Source: Pseudonocardia sp. (GTDB lineage Bacteria > Actinomycetota > Actinomycetes > Mycobacteriales > Pseudonocardiaceae). Taken from it: a stretch of 64,000 nucleotides of DNA. Both the position numbers and the translations under genes were made by a program. Positions 33,860 to 42,255 of the stretch are shown in pieces (position 1 is the stretch's first letter; each line of letters begins with the position of its first letter). The notes beneath the pieces are model-generated. The model saw nothing but the letters and a program-made list of their open reading frames with translations, was not told where the DNA came from and searched no databases. Where the stretch lies: positions 1 to 64,000 of the forward strand of contig NZ_JAJCYB010000131.1 of NCBI RefSeq assembly GCF_029263155.1, given 5' to 3'.

Positions 33860-34999
33860 ATGAACCTTCGGATTTTCGGCTGGTCGTACGCGGTGACGAT
33901 CGTGTCGCTGATCATCGCGTTCCTGTACGGGAGCTGGGAGGCGCTGATCCTGTGCGCGATCCTCGGTGTCCTGGAGGTGTCGCTGTCGTTCGACAACGCG
34001 GTCGTCAACGCCACGATCCTGGAGCGGATGAGCGCGTTCTGGCAGCGCATCTTCCTCACCATCGGCATCTTCATCGCCGTGTTCGGAATGCGGTTGATCT
34101 TCCCGCTGATCATCGTGGCGGTGACCGCGGGCCTCAACCCGGTCGAGTCGCTGACGCTGGCCCTGGACAGCCGCGGCCGGCCCCCCGAGGAACCGGGCAC
34201 CTACGCGTACCTGCTCGACCAGGCCTACCCGCAGATCGCCGCGTTCGGCGGCATGTTCCTGTTCATGCTGTTCCTGGACTGGATGTTCGAGGACCGCGAC
34301 ATCAAGTGGCTGCGGCCGATCGAGCACTTCCTGGCCCGCGTCGGAAGCGTCGAGCGGATCTCGGTGGTCATCGCCGTCGTCGCGCTGGTGCTGCTCTCGC
34401 AGTTCCTCGCCGACGACCCGGCGGTCGTGCTGCTCGCCGGATCCCTGGGCCTGATCACCTACCTCGCGGTGCAGGGCCTGGGCCAGTTCTTCGAGCAGGC
34501 GGGCCAGGCGCAGATCGACGAGGTCGCGGAGGAGGGCGGCGCGGCCGCCACCGGTTCGGGCCCCAACGGCCTGGTGAAGGCGACCGGCAAGGCCGGGTTC
34601 TTCCTGTTCCTCTACCTCGAGGTCCTCGACGCCGCGTTCTCCTTCGACGGTGTCATCGGCGCGTTCGCGATCACCCCGGACCCGATCATCATCGCGCTGG
34701 GCCTGGGCCTCATCGGCGCGATGTTCGTCCGCTCGCTCACGGTGTTCCTGGTGCGCAAGGGCACGCTGGCCGACTACGTCTACCTCGAGCACGGCGCGCA
34801 CTGGGCGATCGGCGCGCTGGCCGTGATCCTGCTCATCGGGATCGGCCCGTTCCACGTCAACGAGATCGTCACGGGCCTGATCGGCGTGGTGTTCATCGGC
34901 GCGTCGCTGTTCGCGAGCATCCGCCGCAACCGGCGGCTGGCCGCCGAGGGCATCGACACCCAGAAGACGGCCGACGAGCTGGCGGCGGAGCGAGCATGA
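33860..34999 (+). CDS. DUF475 family integral membrane protein (TerC-like)
   Basis: A 379-residue membrane protein with about eight or nine hydrophobic spans. The paired motifs SLSFDNAVVNATIL (near residue 45) and AAFSFDGVIGAFAIT (near 265) are internal repeats typical of the TerC/DUF475 superfamily, with acidic residues that bind metal. Relatives export manganese or supply metals to secreted proteins. The ATG lies after a purine-rich stretch. It overlaps the downstream TerD gene as ATGA, so membrane protein and TerD protein are made together, as in many tellurium-resistance clusters. Metal specificity is unknown. Confidence 0.88.
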   Translation: MNLRIFGWSYAVTIVSLIIAFLYGSWEALILCAILGVLEVSLSFDNAVVNATILERMSAFWQRIFLTIGIFIAVFGMRLIFPLIIVAVTAGLNPVESLTLALDSRGRPPEEPGTYAYLLDQAYPQIAAFGGMFLFMLFLDWMFEDRDIKWLRPIEHFLARVGSVERISVVIAVVALVLLSQFLADDPAVVLLAGSLGLITYLAVQGLGQFFEQAGQAQIDEVAEEGGAAATGSGPNGLVKATGKAGFFLFLYLEVLDAAFSFDGVIGAFAITPDPIIIALGLGLIGAMFVRSLTVFLVRKGTLADYVYLEHGAHWAIGALAVILLIGIGPFHVNEIVTGLIGVVFIGASLFASIRRNRRLAAEGIDTQKTADELAAERA

Positions 35000-35574
35000 G
35001 CGTCAGCCTGCAGAAGGGGCAGAAGGTCTCGCTCGCCAAGCGCGGCGGCGGTTCGCTGTCCGTCGTCCGGATGGGCCTGGGCTGGGACGCGGTGCGCAAG
35101 CGCGGCCTGTTCGGGTCGAGGAGCCAGTCGATCGACCTCGACGCCTCGGCCCTGCTGTTCGACGCGGGCGGCACGCTGGTCGACGCCGTCTGGTTCGGGC
35201 AGCTCCGCAGCAAGGACGGGTCGGTCCAGCACACCGGGGACAACCTCACCGGCGCGGGCGAGGGCGACGACGAGTCCGTGATCGTCGACCTCACCCGGCT
35301 CTCGCCCGCGGTCACCCAGATCGTGTTCACCGTCAACTCGTTCACCGGGCAGGACTTCTCGCAGATCGAGAACGCGTTCTGCCGGCTGGTCGACGAGACC
35401 ACGAACGAGGAGCTGGCCCGCTACGAGCTGTCCGGCTCCGGGCGGCACAACGCCCAGATCATGGCGAAGGTCGGCCGGGGCGGCCAGGGCGAGTGGACGA
35501 TGACCGCCATCGGCGCGATCGCGTCGGGCCGCACGTTCCAGGACCTGCTCCCGGCCACGGTCGCGTACCTGTAG
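34996..35574 (+). CDS. TerD family protein
   Basis: A 192-residue TerD-domain protein starting SVSLQKGQKVSLAKRGGGSL. DLDASALLFDAG and a GDNLTGAGEGDDESVIVDL stretch carry the acidic calcium-binding residues of the family. AFCRLVDETTNEELARYEL and GEWTMTAIGAIASG complete the beta sandwich. It is coupled to the DUF475 gene. TerD proteins sense or buffer calcium and assist envelope or phage-stress responses and tellurite resistance; its exact role here is unknown. A strong hairpin follows the stop. Confidence 0.92.
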   Translation: MSVSLQKGQKVSLAKRGGGSLSVVRMGLGWDAVRKRGLFGSRSQSIDLDASALLFDAGGTLVDAVWFGQLRSKDGSVQHTGDNLTGAGEGDDESVIVDLTRLSPAVTQIVFTVNSFTGQDFSQIENAFCRLVDETTNEELARYELSGSGRHNAQIMAKVGRGGQGEWTMTAIGAIASGRTFQDLLPATVAYL

Positions 35575-35577
35575 TCC

Positions 35578-35618
35578 GTGAGCGGCCACGGGTGCTCGGA
35601 GCGCCCGTGGCCACTCAC
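35578..35618. terminator. Bidirectional hairpin between terD and terB
   Basis: Arms GTGAGCGGCCACGGGTGC (35578-35595) and GCGCCCGTGGCCACTCAC (35601-35618) pair with two mismatches around a 5-nt loop. It lies between convergent genes whose stops are at 35574 and 35628, so it should terminate both. Confidence 0.75.
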
Positions 35619-35627
35619 GATCTCGTG

Positions 35628-36083
35628 CTACAGGTCGAACTCCGACGGCGCGATGCCGACGGCGAGGCAGGCCTCGCGCACGGCCTGCTGCTCGTCCTTG
35701 TCGAAGTCGCCGTCGGCGCCGCCGATGATGATGCCCACCTGGATCACGGCGCGGGCCGCGGGCGGGTCCTTCTTCAGCTTGCCGATCGTGGCGATCGCCT
35801 CGACCTTGCCGAACTCGTAGTCCGACTCGAGCTTCGAGGCGTAGAAGGTGAAGTGGTCCTGCAGTTCGCTGGGCTCGAACACCTTCAGCGCGTCGTTGCT
35901 GCCGATGAAGCCCGCGGTCTTGCGACGCTCGTCGGCGGTGATGGTGCCGTCGGCGGCCGCGATGAGCGCGCACATCGCCATGCTCGCCTTGGCGAAGTCC
36001 TTGCTCTTGTACTTGCCGACCTGGGTGGTGGTCGTGGCCTGCAGATCGGCGAACCGGCTCTTGAGCGTGTCGAAGAAGCCCAT
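35628..36083 (-). CDS. terB: TerB family tellurite resistance protein
   Basis: A 151-residue TerB protein, a compact all-helical fold. It starts MGFFDTLKSRFADLQ. Two acidic loops, AAADGTITADERRK and GGADGDFDKDEQQAV, are the conserved metal-binding pairs that give TerB its two-fold pattern. TerB bridges TerC-type membrane proteins and cytoplasmic TerD proteins. It is transcribed away from the HAD-to-HpcH operon's end and converges on terD. The ATG is preceded by a weak purine stretch. Confidence 0.9.
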   Translation of the reverse strand: MGFFDTLKSRFADLQATTTTQVGKYKSKDFAKASMAMCALIAAADGTITADERRKTAGFIGSNDALKVFEPSELQDHFTFYASKLESDYEFGKVEAIATIGKLKKDPPAARAVIQVGIIIGGADGDFDKDEQQAVREACLAVGIAPSEFDL

Positions 36084-36113
36084 GGTCTCGCTGTCGTCCT
36101 CTCGTCGGAGGGT

Positions 36114-36956
36114 TCACACCCTGCCATGTGCCGGCGTGCGGCCGTGCACCGCCGACCGTCGTAGTGCCAACTCCCGGAGGTGCCCCAGGAGTTCCGCGCC
36201 CGCCGCGCCGCCGCGGGCGGCGGTGACGACGAGGCCGTCGCGGGTCCAGCCGGTGTCGTGCAGCTCGCCGTGCGCGGGACGCACGGCGAGGTCGGCGGCG
36301 TCGAGCAGGTCGGCGTCGAGCAGCGAGTCGCCCGCCGCGAGCGTCAGGTTCGCCCCGAGCCGATCCGCGACCTCGCGGGCGGCGGAGGACTTCCGGAGCT
36401 CCCGCGGCACGGCGTAGACCTTGCGGCCCTGCAGCGACACCGACCAGCCGCGCTCGTCGCACCACGCGGCCAGCGCCTGCACCCAGCCCGCGGGAACGGC
36501 GGAGCGGTCCACGACCGCGTAGCAGAACAGCCCGCTCGCCGTGCGCCGGTTCAGCACGAAGCTCCCGCTGACCGCGCTCAGGTGCTCCTGCACCTGCGCG
36601 AGCGGCGCGGACCCGCTCAGCCGTTCCCGGACCAGCGTCGTCCACGCGGGGTCGGGCTCGCCGTCGACGAGGACGTGCCCGCCGTTGGCGGCGATCGCGT
36701 GGCGAGGCGGCGGCCCGGGCAGGTGCACGCGGGCGAGCTGCTCGGGCGTGCGCGTCGTCGTCGGGACGATCTCGGCGACCTCGCGCAGCGCGGCGAGCGC
36801 GGCCACGGCGTCCTCGGTCATGAACGACAGGGGCGCGCCACGGTAGACCTCCACGCACAGCAGGCGCGGCGCCTCGTGGTCGGGCATCGTCAGGTCGAGG
36901 GCGGCGGCGGAGTAGATGAGGGTGCGGTCGAGGTCGAGGAACGCGACGACGCTCAT
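36114..36956 (-). CDS. HAD family hydrolase of the Ter biosynthetic operon
   Basis: A 280-residue HAD-superfamily phosphatase. The nucleophile motif FLDLDRTLI is at the N-terminus, the cap includes PTTTRTPEQLARV and IAANGGHVLVDGE, and the acidic end motif is AAGDSLLDADLLDAAD. Ter-linked HAD enzymes of this type are encoded with phosphoribosyltransferases, StiP and an HpcH-like aldolase, thought to make a nucleoside-like metabolite. The ATG overlaps the StiP stop (ATGA), making it the last gene of the operon. Confidence 0.88.
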   Translation of the reverse strand: MSVVAFLDLDRTLIYSAAALDLTMPDHEAPRLLCVEVYRGAPLSFMTEDAVAALAALREVAEIVPTTTRTPEQLARVHLPGPPPRHAIAANGGHVLVDGEPDPAWTTLVRERLSGSAPLAQVQEHLSAVSGSFVLNRRTASGLFCYAVVDRSAVPAGWVQALAAWCDERGWSVSLQGRKVYAVPRELRKSSAAREVADRLGANLTLAAGDSLLDADLLDAADLAVRPAHGELHDTGWTRDGLVVTAARGGAAGAELLGHLRELALRRSAVHGRTPAHGRV

Positions 36957-38134
36957 CGCGCGGCACCGACCCCGGGCCCGCCCGCGGCCCCGACCGCCGG
37001 GACGGCCCGCCCGTCGGCTCCGGTCGCGCCGCGGGTGAAGCGCGGGTGGATGACGCCGACGCAGCTGTAGGGCAGGTCGTCCACCTCCTCGACCGGGACG
37101 CCGCGCTGGGCGGCGAGCAGCCGCACGTGGGCCAGGTCGGCCTGCGGGGCGCCCGCCCGCGTCAGCACCCTCCACGGGACGCGGCGCAGCAGCACCCGGG
37201 TGGTCTCCCCGACGCCGGGCTTGACGAGGTTGACGTCCCCGATGCCGTAGCGCTCGACGATCCGCTCCACCGCGGCCCAGCCGGCGTGGTCGGGCTCGCG
37301 GTCGGTGGGTGGCCGCGGGTCGTGGACCTGCGCGAACCCCGCGGTGACCGTGTCGAGGAAGTCGCCGGAGACGTCGGAGGGCGCCAGCTCGGCGTAGAAC
37401 TTCGCGCCGTGGTATTGCCCGGGCCCGATCAGCCGGTCGTTGAGGACGGTGCGGCTGACCAGCCCCGACACCGTCGAGTTCAGGCACGCCGAGGCGATGA
37501 GCCAGTCGTCGCGGGTGCCGAACGTGCGGGCGCAGCGGCCGGGGTCGGCGAGCACGGCGAGGTCGGGGTCGAACGCGGTGCCCCGCAGGGCCGCGGCCAG
37601 CTCGCGGTTGATCGCGCCCTTGCCCGTCCAACCGTCCACGAACACGACGCGGGCGGGGTCGTGGTGCGCGGCGAGGTGGTCGAGCGCCACCCGGTCGATG
37701 CCGCGTCCGCGCACGATCGACACCGCGTAGTGGGGCAGGTCCAGGCCGTGCCGCGCCGCGGCCCAGCGCCGCAGCAGGATCCCCACCGGGGTGCCGGCGC
37801 GGGCCAGTGAGGCGAGCACGACGTCCGGGCCCCGCTCGCGCAGCACCAGCTCGGTGACCACGCCGACCGCGTGGGCCAGCCGGCCGGCCGTGGCGTCCAG
37901 CGCGGCGCGGTAGAGCTCCAGGTAGGCGGCGTCGGGCTGGAACTCCACCGGCAGCGACTCCGCGTAGTGCGCCCCGCCGCTCTGGACGGCCTCCTCGCGC
38001 TCCTCGGTGGGCGCCTCCAGCGGCACGCCGGACAGGTCGGTGAGCAGCCACCCCACCTCGTCGGGCGCGTAGCTGCCGAACGCGGGGCCGCGCAGCGGGT
38101 CGGGCGTGCGTGCCGGCGGTGCGAGCTCGTTCAC
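36953..38134 (-). CDS. StiP-type Ter-operon protein (PRTase-like, putative cysteine protease)
   Basis: A 393-residue protein of the StiP type. FGSYAPDEVGWLLTDLSGVP near the N-terminus and GGAHYAESLPVEFQP are characteristic. A phosphoribosyltransferase-like core follows with ARAGTPVGILLRRW and VVFVDGWTGKGAINREL, then LADPGRCARTFGTRDDWLI and LPYSCVGVIHPRFTRG with candidate cysteine residues. The GTG at 38134 overlaps the upstream stop (GTGA). It is known from ter operons as a protease or base-transfer enzyme; which activity applies here is unsettled. Confidence 0.85.
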   Translation of the reverse strand: MNELAPPARTPDPLRGPAFGSYAPDEVGWLLTDLSGVPLEAPTEEREEAVQSGGAHYAESLPVEFQPDAAYLELYRAALDATAGRLAHAVGVVTELVLRERGPDVVLASLARAGTPVGILLRRWAAARHGLDLPHYAVSIVRGRGIDRVALDHLAAHHDPARVVFVDGWTGKGAINRELAAALRGTAFDPDLAVLADPGRCARTFGTRDDWLIASACLNSTVSGLVSRTVLNDRLIGPGQYHGAKFYAELAPSDVSGDFLDTVTAGFAQVHDPRPPTDREPDHAGWAAVERIVERYGIGDVNLVKPGVGETTRVLLRRVPWRVLTRAGAPQADLAHVRLLAAQRGVPVEEVDDLPYSCVGVIHPRFTRGATGADGRAVPAVGAAGGPGVGAAR

Positions 38135-39549
38135 GGCGTGATCACCAGGGTGGTCCTCCGGGTCAGCGGGGCGAGCGCGGTCAGCAGGCCCTCGTGCAGG
38201 GCGGGCGTCTCCGCCGGGGGGTCGACGACGACCACGACGTGGTCCCAGCTCCCGGGACCGCCGAGGTTGTAGGCGTGCCGCGGTCCCGGGCCGTCGGCCG
38301 GGTCGTCGTGGGCGGGGAAGGTGATGCCGGTGCGCAGCGCGTAGCCCGGCTCGTCGACGACCAGCGCGGGGGAGCGGGTGGTGGTGGAGAACAGCACGGG
38401 CAGCCCGGCGTCGGCGACGACCTGGGCCAGCCGCAGGGGCAGCGCCATCAGCTCCTCGGTGCCCAGCACCAGCGTGCGCTCCCCGGCCCGGATCCCGAGC
38501 GCCGCGGCCAGCCGCGGCAGCGCCCCCGCCAGCTCCCGGTGGTGCGCGGCGAGGAACCCGTGCCGCCCGCCGACGGGCACCCCCTGCGGCCACCCGCGCT
38601 CGGTCAGCAGCACCCGCGCCGGCACCGCCGCGCCCGCCCCGTCCCCGGTCGCAGTGGTGTGGCTCTGCTCCCACCCGGTTGCAGTGGAGCCACACCACTG
38701 CGACTCGGCGGGGGTGGCGGCTGCGGCGGAGGGCAGCGTCGCGCGGATCGTTGCGGCCCGGGCGTGGACGTCCGCAGGCACCTCCACCGCCGCGCGGCTC
38801 AGGGACACCACGTCCATGCGGGCGCCCAGCTCTGCCACACCGTCGACCAGCGTGGTGTCGTCGGGTCGCGCGTCCACCAGCGCGGCCAGGACGTAGTGCT
38901 CCCGCGGGTGCGCCCGGTGCAGCGCCGTGATCGTGTTGAGCGCGGTGCGGCCGGTGCTCAGCTCGTCGTCGACGAGGACCAGCGGCCGGTCTCCGCGCAG
39001 CAGCCGGGGGTCCGCGGGCAGCAGCAGGTGGTCGGTGGCGTGCGAGTGCTCCTCGGCGAACCCCCCCGCCGCGGTGATCCCGGGCACCGGCCGCCGGGTC
39101 GAGTGCAGGTAGTCCGCTCCGAGGGCCTCCGCGACGCAGTGCCCGAGCGCGGTGGCCGTCTCCGCGAAGCCGAGCACCAGCGCGTCGACCGGCGGCGCGG
39201 CGGCGGCGGCCGTGAGGTGCAGGGTGATCGCCGCGCCCGGCTCGACGCGGACGGCCCCGTGCACGAGGTCCACCGGCACCGGGCGCGCCGGGCGCCCGGC
39301 CAGCGCGTCGGCCACCAGCCCGCCCAGCAGCAGCCCCGCGGCCCGGACCAGCCGCGGGTCGGTCGGGACGTGCTTGCCCAGCACCCGCGACACCAAGAGC
39401 TGCGCGCGCCGCGGGTTGTGCCGCAGCGCGATCCCGAGCAGGACGGACGGGTCGGCTCCGGGGCCCGACCGGCGCAACACGACGCCGAGCCGTTCGACGA
39501 CCGGCGGAAGGAGGCACTGCGCCGGTGGTTCACTCGCACGCTCGCTCAC
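38131..39549 (-). CDS. Phosphoribosyltransferase family protein with TRSP domain
   Basis: A 472-residue protein. The PRTase core shows LVLGFAETATALGHCVAEAL and the PRPP-binding loop LVLVDDELSTGRTALNTI, then a second domain begins at RVLLTERGWPQGV and includes LVLGTEELMALPLRLAQ and an FSTTTRSPALV stretch (the TRSP hallmark). A palindromic DNA element (38648-38704) lies in frame between the two domains and encodes a linker. The GTG at 39549 is the best start in the frame but has no strong ribosome-binding site. It is part of the Ter biosynthetic operon. Confidence 0.85.
   Translation of the reverse strand: MSERASEPPAQCLLPPVVERLGVVLRRSGPGADPSVLLGIALRHNPRRAQLLVSRVLGKHVPTDPRLVRAAGLLLGGLVADALAGRPARPVPVDLVHGAVRVEPGAAITLHLTAAAAAPPVDALVLGFAETATALGHCVAEALGADYLHSTRRPVPGITAAGGFAEEHSHATDHLLLPADPRLLRGDRPLVLVDDELSTGRTALNTITALHRAHPREHYVLAALVDARPDDTTLVDGVAELGARMDVVSLSRAAVEVPADVHARAATIRATLPSAAAATPAESQWCGSTATGWEQSHTTATGDGAGAAVPARVLLTERGWPQGVPVGGRHGFLAAHHRELAGALPRLAAALGIRAGERTLVLGTEELMALPLRLAQVVADAGLPVLFSTTTRSPALVVDEPGYALRTGITFPAHDDPADGPGPRHAYNLGGPGSWDHVVVVVDPPAETPALHEGLLTALAPLTRRTTLVITP
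38648..38704. repeat. Perfect 18-bp palindromic element inside a gene
   Basis: Arms GTCGCAGTGGTGTGGCTC (38648-38665) and GAGCCACACCACTGCGAC (38687-38704) are exact inverted copies with a 21-nt loop that holds a further GCAGTGG. On the - strand the first 25 bases resemble the palindrome at 1-25 of this window. It sits within the coding frame and adds a short linker (SQWCGSTATGWEQSHTTATG). Confidence 0.9.
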
Positions 39550-39566
39550 GGGGGAGTCTGCACCCG

Positions 39567-40745
39567 CTACCGCGGCAGGCTGGCGGCCAGGAGGTCCACG
39601 AACGACACCCCGTCCGCGGCGACGCCGAACACCCGCGCCCGCAGCGCCGTGACCCGGGCCCACGCCATGTGCGGCCGGATCTCGTTCATCTTGTTCCCGT
39701 GGCCCGACGCCAGTACGCCGCTGGCGCGTCCGGCGCCCAGCACGGCCGAGGCGTCCCGGAACTCCTCCGAGCTCACCACCGACATCGCGTTGACGACGCC
39801 CACGTGGCTGGGGTGGATCGCCGTCTTCCCGAGCAGCCCGTTGGCCTTGTCCATCTGGACCTCGCGGATGAGGCCGTCGATGGAGCGGGAGACCAGGCGC
39901 CCGCGCAGCTCGGGGTCGTCGTGCTCGGCGAACGGCGAGGCCCGCAGCTGCGGTTTGAAGATCCGCTCGGCGGTCGCGTAGTACTCCCACACCGGCCCGG
40001 TGACGGTGTAGCCGGTGCCGTCGGCGCGCCCCAGAACGTTGACGACGTCGGCGATCAGGCTGCTCACGACCTTCACGTCGTAGATCGTGAGCTCCGGGGA
40101 GCGGCGCAGCCCGTAGAGGGCGCACAGGTCGGTGGCGCCGAGGCGGACGGCGAGGATGCGGCGGCGGTCACGGTGCAGCAGCGCGCGCAGCCGGGTGAGC
40201 TCGTCGACGCGGGTCTCGGCGTAGAGCACGGCGCCCGACTCGATCACCGGCATCGCCAGCAGCCGGCGCCCGCCGCGGGAGTGGTCGCAGATCCGGTCGG
40301 CGTCGTCGAGGGCGTGCAGGTACTCCGTGCCCGACGACGCGGTGAACTTGGGCAGCACGAAGCCGTCGAGGACGCGCACCGCGGCCCTCAGCCGGGCGAC
40401 CAGGGCCGGCATCTGCCGGGGCTCGCGTACCCGCACGAACAGCAGTGGCAGCTCCGCGGACGTGTCGCGGTGCAGGTCGCCGAGCGCGCCGACGAGGTTG
40501 TCCTCCGCCGACTCGACCTGCTCGTCGGCGATCGAGTCCTCCAGGCAGACGACCACCGACGTGACGCCGGCGGCCGTCTGCTTGGCGATGTCGGTGACCA
40601 GCGAGGGCCGGTCGGCCGGCATGTACAGCGTGGCACCGAGCGCCACCGAGAGCAGCTCGCGGCCGCTGTCGCGGCGGAAGTGCTCCGGTGGCGTCTCGAA
40701 CAGCACGTCCAGCTCGGACGCGCCCAGGAACCCGAAGTGCCTCAC
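39567..40745 (-). CDS. HpcH/HpaI aldolase (citrate lyase beta-like) of the Ter operon
   Basis: A 392-residue CitE-like TIM-barrel lyase. LLSVALGATLYMPADRP, VVVCLEDSIADEQVESAE and GFVLPKFTASSG match the family, and LAVRLGATDLCALYGLRR plus GLLGKTAIHPSHVGVVNAM complete the metal-binding pocket. Relatives cleave or make C-C bonds of CoA thioesters or oxo acids; in ter operons this enzyme is tied to the phosphoribosyltransferase genes next door. I prefer the GTG at 40745 (GAGAGAGG upstream) to the GTG at 40772. It is the first gene of the four-gene operon. Confidence 0.87.
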   Translation of the reverse strand: MRHFGFLGASELDVLFETPPEHFRRDSGRELLSVALGATLYMPADRPSLVTDIAKQTAAGVTSVVVCLEDSIADEQVESAEDNLVGALGDLHRDTSAELPLLFVRVREPRQMPALVARLRAAVRVLDGFVLPKFTASSGTEYLHALDDADRICDHSRGGRRLLAMPVIESGAVLYAETRVDELTRLRALLHRDRRRILAVRLGATDLCALYGLRRSPELTIYDVKVVSSLIADVVNVLGRADGTGYTVTGPVWEYYATAERIFKPQLRASPFAEHDDPELRGRLVSRSIDGLIREVQMDKANGLLGKTAIHPSHVGVVNAMSVVSSEEFRDASAVLGAGRASGVLASGHGNKMNEIRPHMAWARVTALRARVFGVAADGVSFVDLLAASLPR

Positions 40746-40796
40746 CGCAGTGCCTCTCTCGAGATCGACCACGGCGCTGTGGTACCCGGAAACGGA

Positions 40797-41504
40797 CTAC
40801 TTGCGCCCGCGAGCCCAGTCCATGCCCCACCCGTAGGCGCGGTCGACGTCGGCCTGCCCACCCCGGATGTAGCGCACCTCGCGGTTGACGGTGAGCTCGC
40901 CGCCCCGGTTCTCCAGCATCGCGATGACGCAGGTGGGCGACCCCGGGTCGGACTCGTCCAGGCGCACCTCGATCTCCGGGCCCGCCGAGGGGAACAGCGT
41001 GACGACCCCGTCGGCGCTGGCCCAGTTCGGCACACCCTCGTAGATGAACGTGAACACCAGGATGCGCCGGATCTCGTTGATGCGCGACAGGTCGATGAAC
41101 ATGTTCTCGCCGCCGACGTTCGACCCGGAACGGTCGTCGCCGTCGAGCCGGATGATCGGCGCGCCCTGGTAGGGCGCCTGGAATGCGTTGCCCAGGGCCT
41201 GTACCACGCCCTTGCTGCCGTCGGTGAACTCCCAGAGACAGGCGAGGTCGAGGTCGATCCCGCCGCCCCCTCCGCCGGTGAGCTTGCTGAACAGGCCCTT
41301 CTTCGCGGGTGCTGCCCCGGTGCTCCACTGCAGGTTGACGCGCAGCTGGCCGCCCGCGCCGCCCTGTTTGGTGAGCGAGATGCTCGGCGCCGACTTCGTC
41401 AGGGTGACCTTCGACAGAGACACCCCACCGCCGGCGGCCGGTGCGGCCGGCGGCGCCGACGGTTCGGTCGACTTGGACGGTCGCTTGTTGTAGTCGATGG
41501 CCAC
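40797..41504 (-). CDS. TerA-like TerD-family protein
   Basis: A 235-residue TerD-family protein of the TerA type. A Pro/Ala-rich start precedes VSLSKVTLTKSAPSISLTKQ, a TerD-like entry strand. Then GGIDLDLACLWEFTDGSKG and LDGDDRSGSNVGGENMFIDL carry the acidic metal-binding residues, followed by RILVFTFIYEGVPNWASADG. TerA differs from TerD in its N-terminal extension and in the ENRGGELTVNREVRYIRGG segment. The GTG start has GGGAG at 8 nt. It follows the TerD gene on the same strand, 28 nt away, so the two are likely cotranscribed. Confidence 0.88.
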   Translation of the reverse strand: MAIDYNKRPSKSTEPSAPPAAPAAGGGVSLSKVTLTKSAPSISLTKQGGAGGQLRVNLQWSTGAAPAKKGLFSKLTGGGGGGIDLDLACLWEFTDGSKGVVQALGNAFQAPYQGAPIIRLDGDDRSGSNVGGENMFIDLSRINEIRRILVFTFIYEGVPNWASADGVVTLFPSAGPEIEVRLDESDPGSPTCVIAMLENRGGELTVNREVRYIRGGQADVDRAYGWGMDWARGRK

Positions 41505-41532
41505 GGTGTCGTCTCCCGCCTTCCGCCCCGGC

Positions 41533-42108
41533 TCAGACGTTGACGCCGAAGTCGCGGGCGATGCCCGCGAGGCCCGAGGCGTAGCCCTGGCCGACGGCGC
41601 GGAACTTCCACTCGGCCCCGTTGCGGTACAGCTCGCCGAAGACCATCGCGGTCTCGGTGGAGGCGTCCTCGGTGAGGTCGTAGCGGGCGATCTCGGAACC
41701 GCCCGCGGAGTTCACGACGCGGATGAACGCGTTGCGGACCTGGCCGAAGTTCTGCTGGCGGGTGTCGGCGTCGTAGATGCTGACCGGGAAGACGACCTTG
41801 TCGATGTCGGCGGGCAGCCCGGCCAGGTTGACCTTGACCTGCTCGTCGTCGCCCTCGCCCTCACCGGTGAGGTTGTCGCCGGTGTGCTCGATGGTGCCGT
41901 CGGGGCTGGTCAGGTTGTTGAAGAAGATGAAGTGCTTGTCGGAGGCGGCCTTGCCCGACGCGTTGAGCGCGATGGCGGAGGCGTCGAGGTCGAATTCGGT
42001 GCCGGTGGTGCTGCGCACGTCCCATCCGAGGCCGACGATCACGTCGGTGAGGCCCGGGGCCTCCTTGCTCAGGCTGACGTTTCCACCCTTGGTGAGGCTG
42101 ACTCCCAC
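41533..42108 (-). CDS. terD: TerD family protein
   Basis: A 191-residue TerD protein with the classic start VGVSLTKGGNVSLSKEAPGL. EFDLDASAIALNASGK and EHTGDNLTGEGEGDDEQVKV hold the calcium-binding residues, and FGELYRNGAEWKFRAVGQGY is the family C-terminal signature, shared with the TerD part of the gene at 27323-29423. The GTG at 42108 has GGAG 8 nt upstream. A promoter and a leader hairpin lie at 42131-42204. Confidence 0.95.
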   Translation of the reverse strand: MGVSLTKGGNVSLSKEAPGLTDVIVGLGWDVRSTTGTEFDLDASAIALNASGKAASDKHFIFFNNLTSPDGTIEHTGDNLTGEGEGDDEQVKVNLAGLPADIDKVVFPVSIYDADTRQQNFGQVRNAFIRVVNSAGGSEIARYDLTEDASTETAMVFGELYRNGAEWKFRAVGQGYASGLAGIARDFGVNV

Positions 42109-42130
42109 GTACCTACTCCGAATCTGTCTC

Positions 42131-42204
42131 TCGGGGGGCTGGTCCCCCCGAACGTCGATCTGAGCCCGGCCGAGCATATCGGGACGGACCGGACCAGCTG
42201 TCAA
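42131..42204 (-). promoter_or_regulatory. terD promoter and leader hairpin
   Basis: On the - strand TTGACA (42204-42199) and TATGCT (42179-42174) form a promoter-like pair with a 19-nt spacer. Between it and the terD start lies a perfect hairpin, TCGGGGGG-5 nt-CCCCCCGA (42131-42151), inside the expected mRNA leader. The hairpin could attenuate transcription or protect the message; neither can be decided from sequence. Confidence 0.5.
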
Positions 42205-42255
42205 GAGCCGAACGGGCAAACCGCCCCGCAGGTTCCCGGGCCTACCCTGCCCGAC

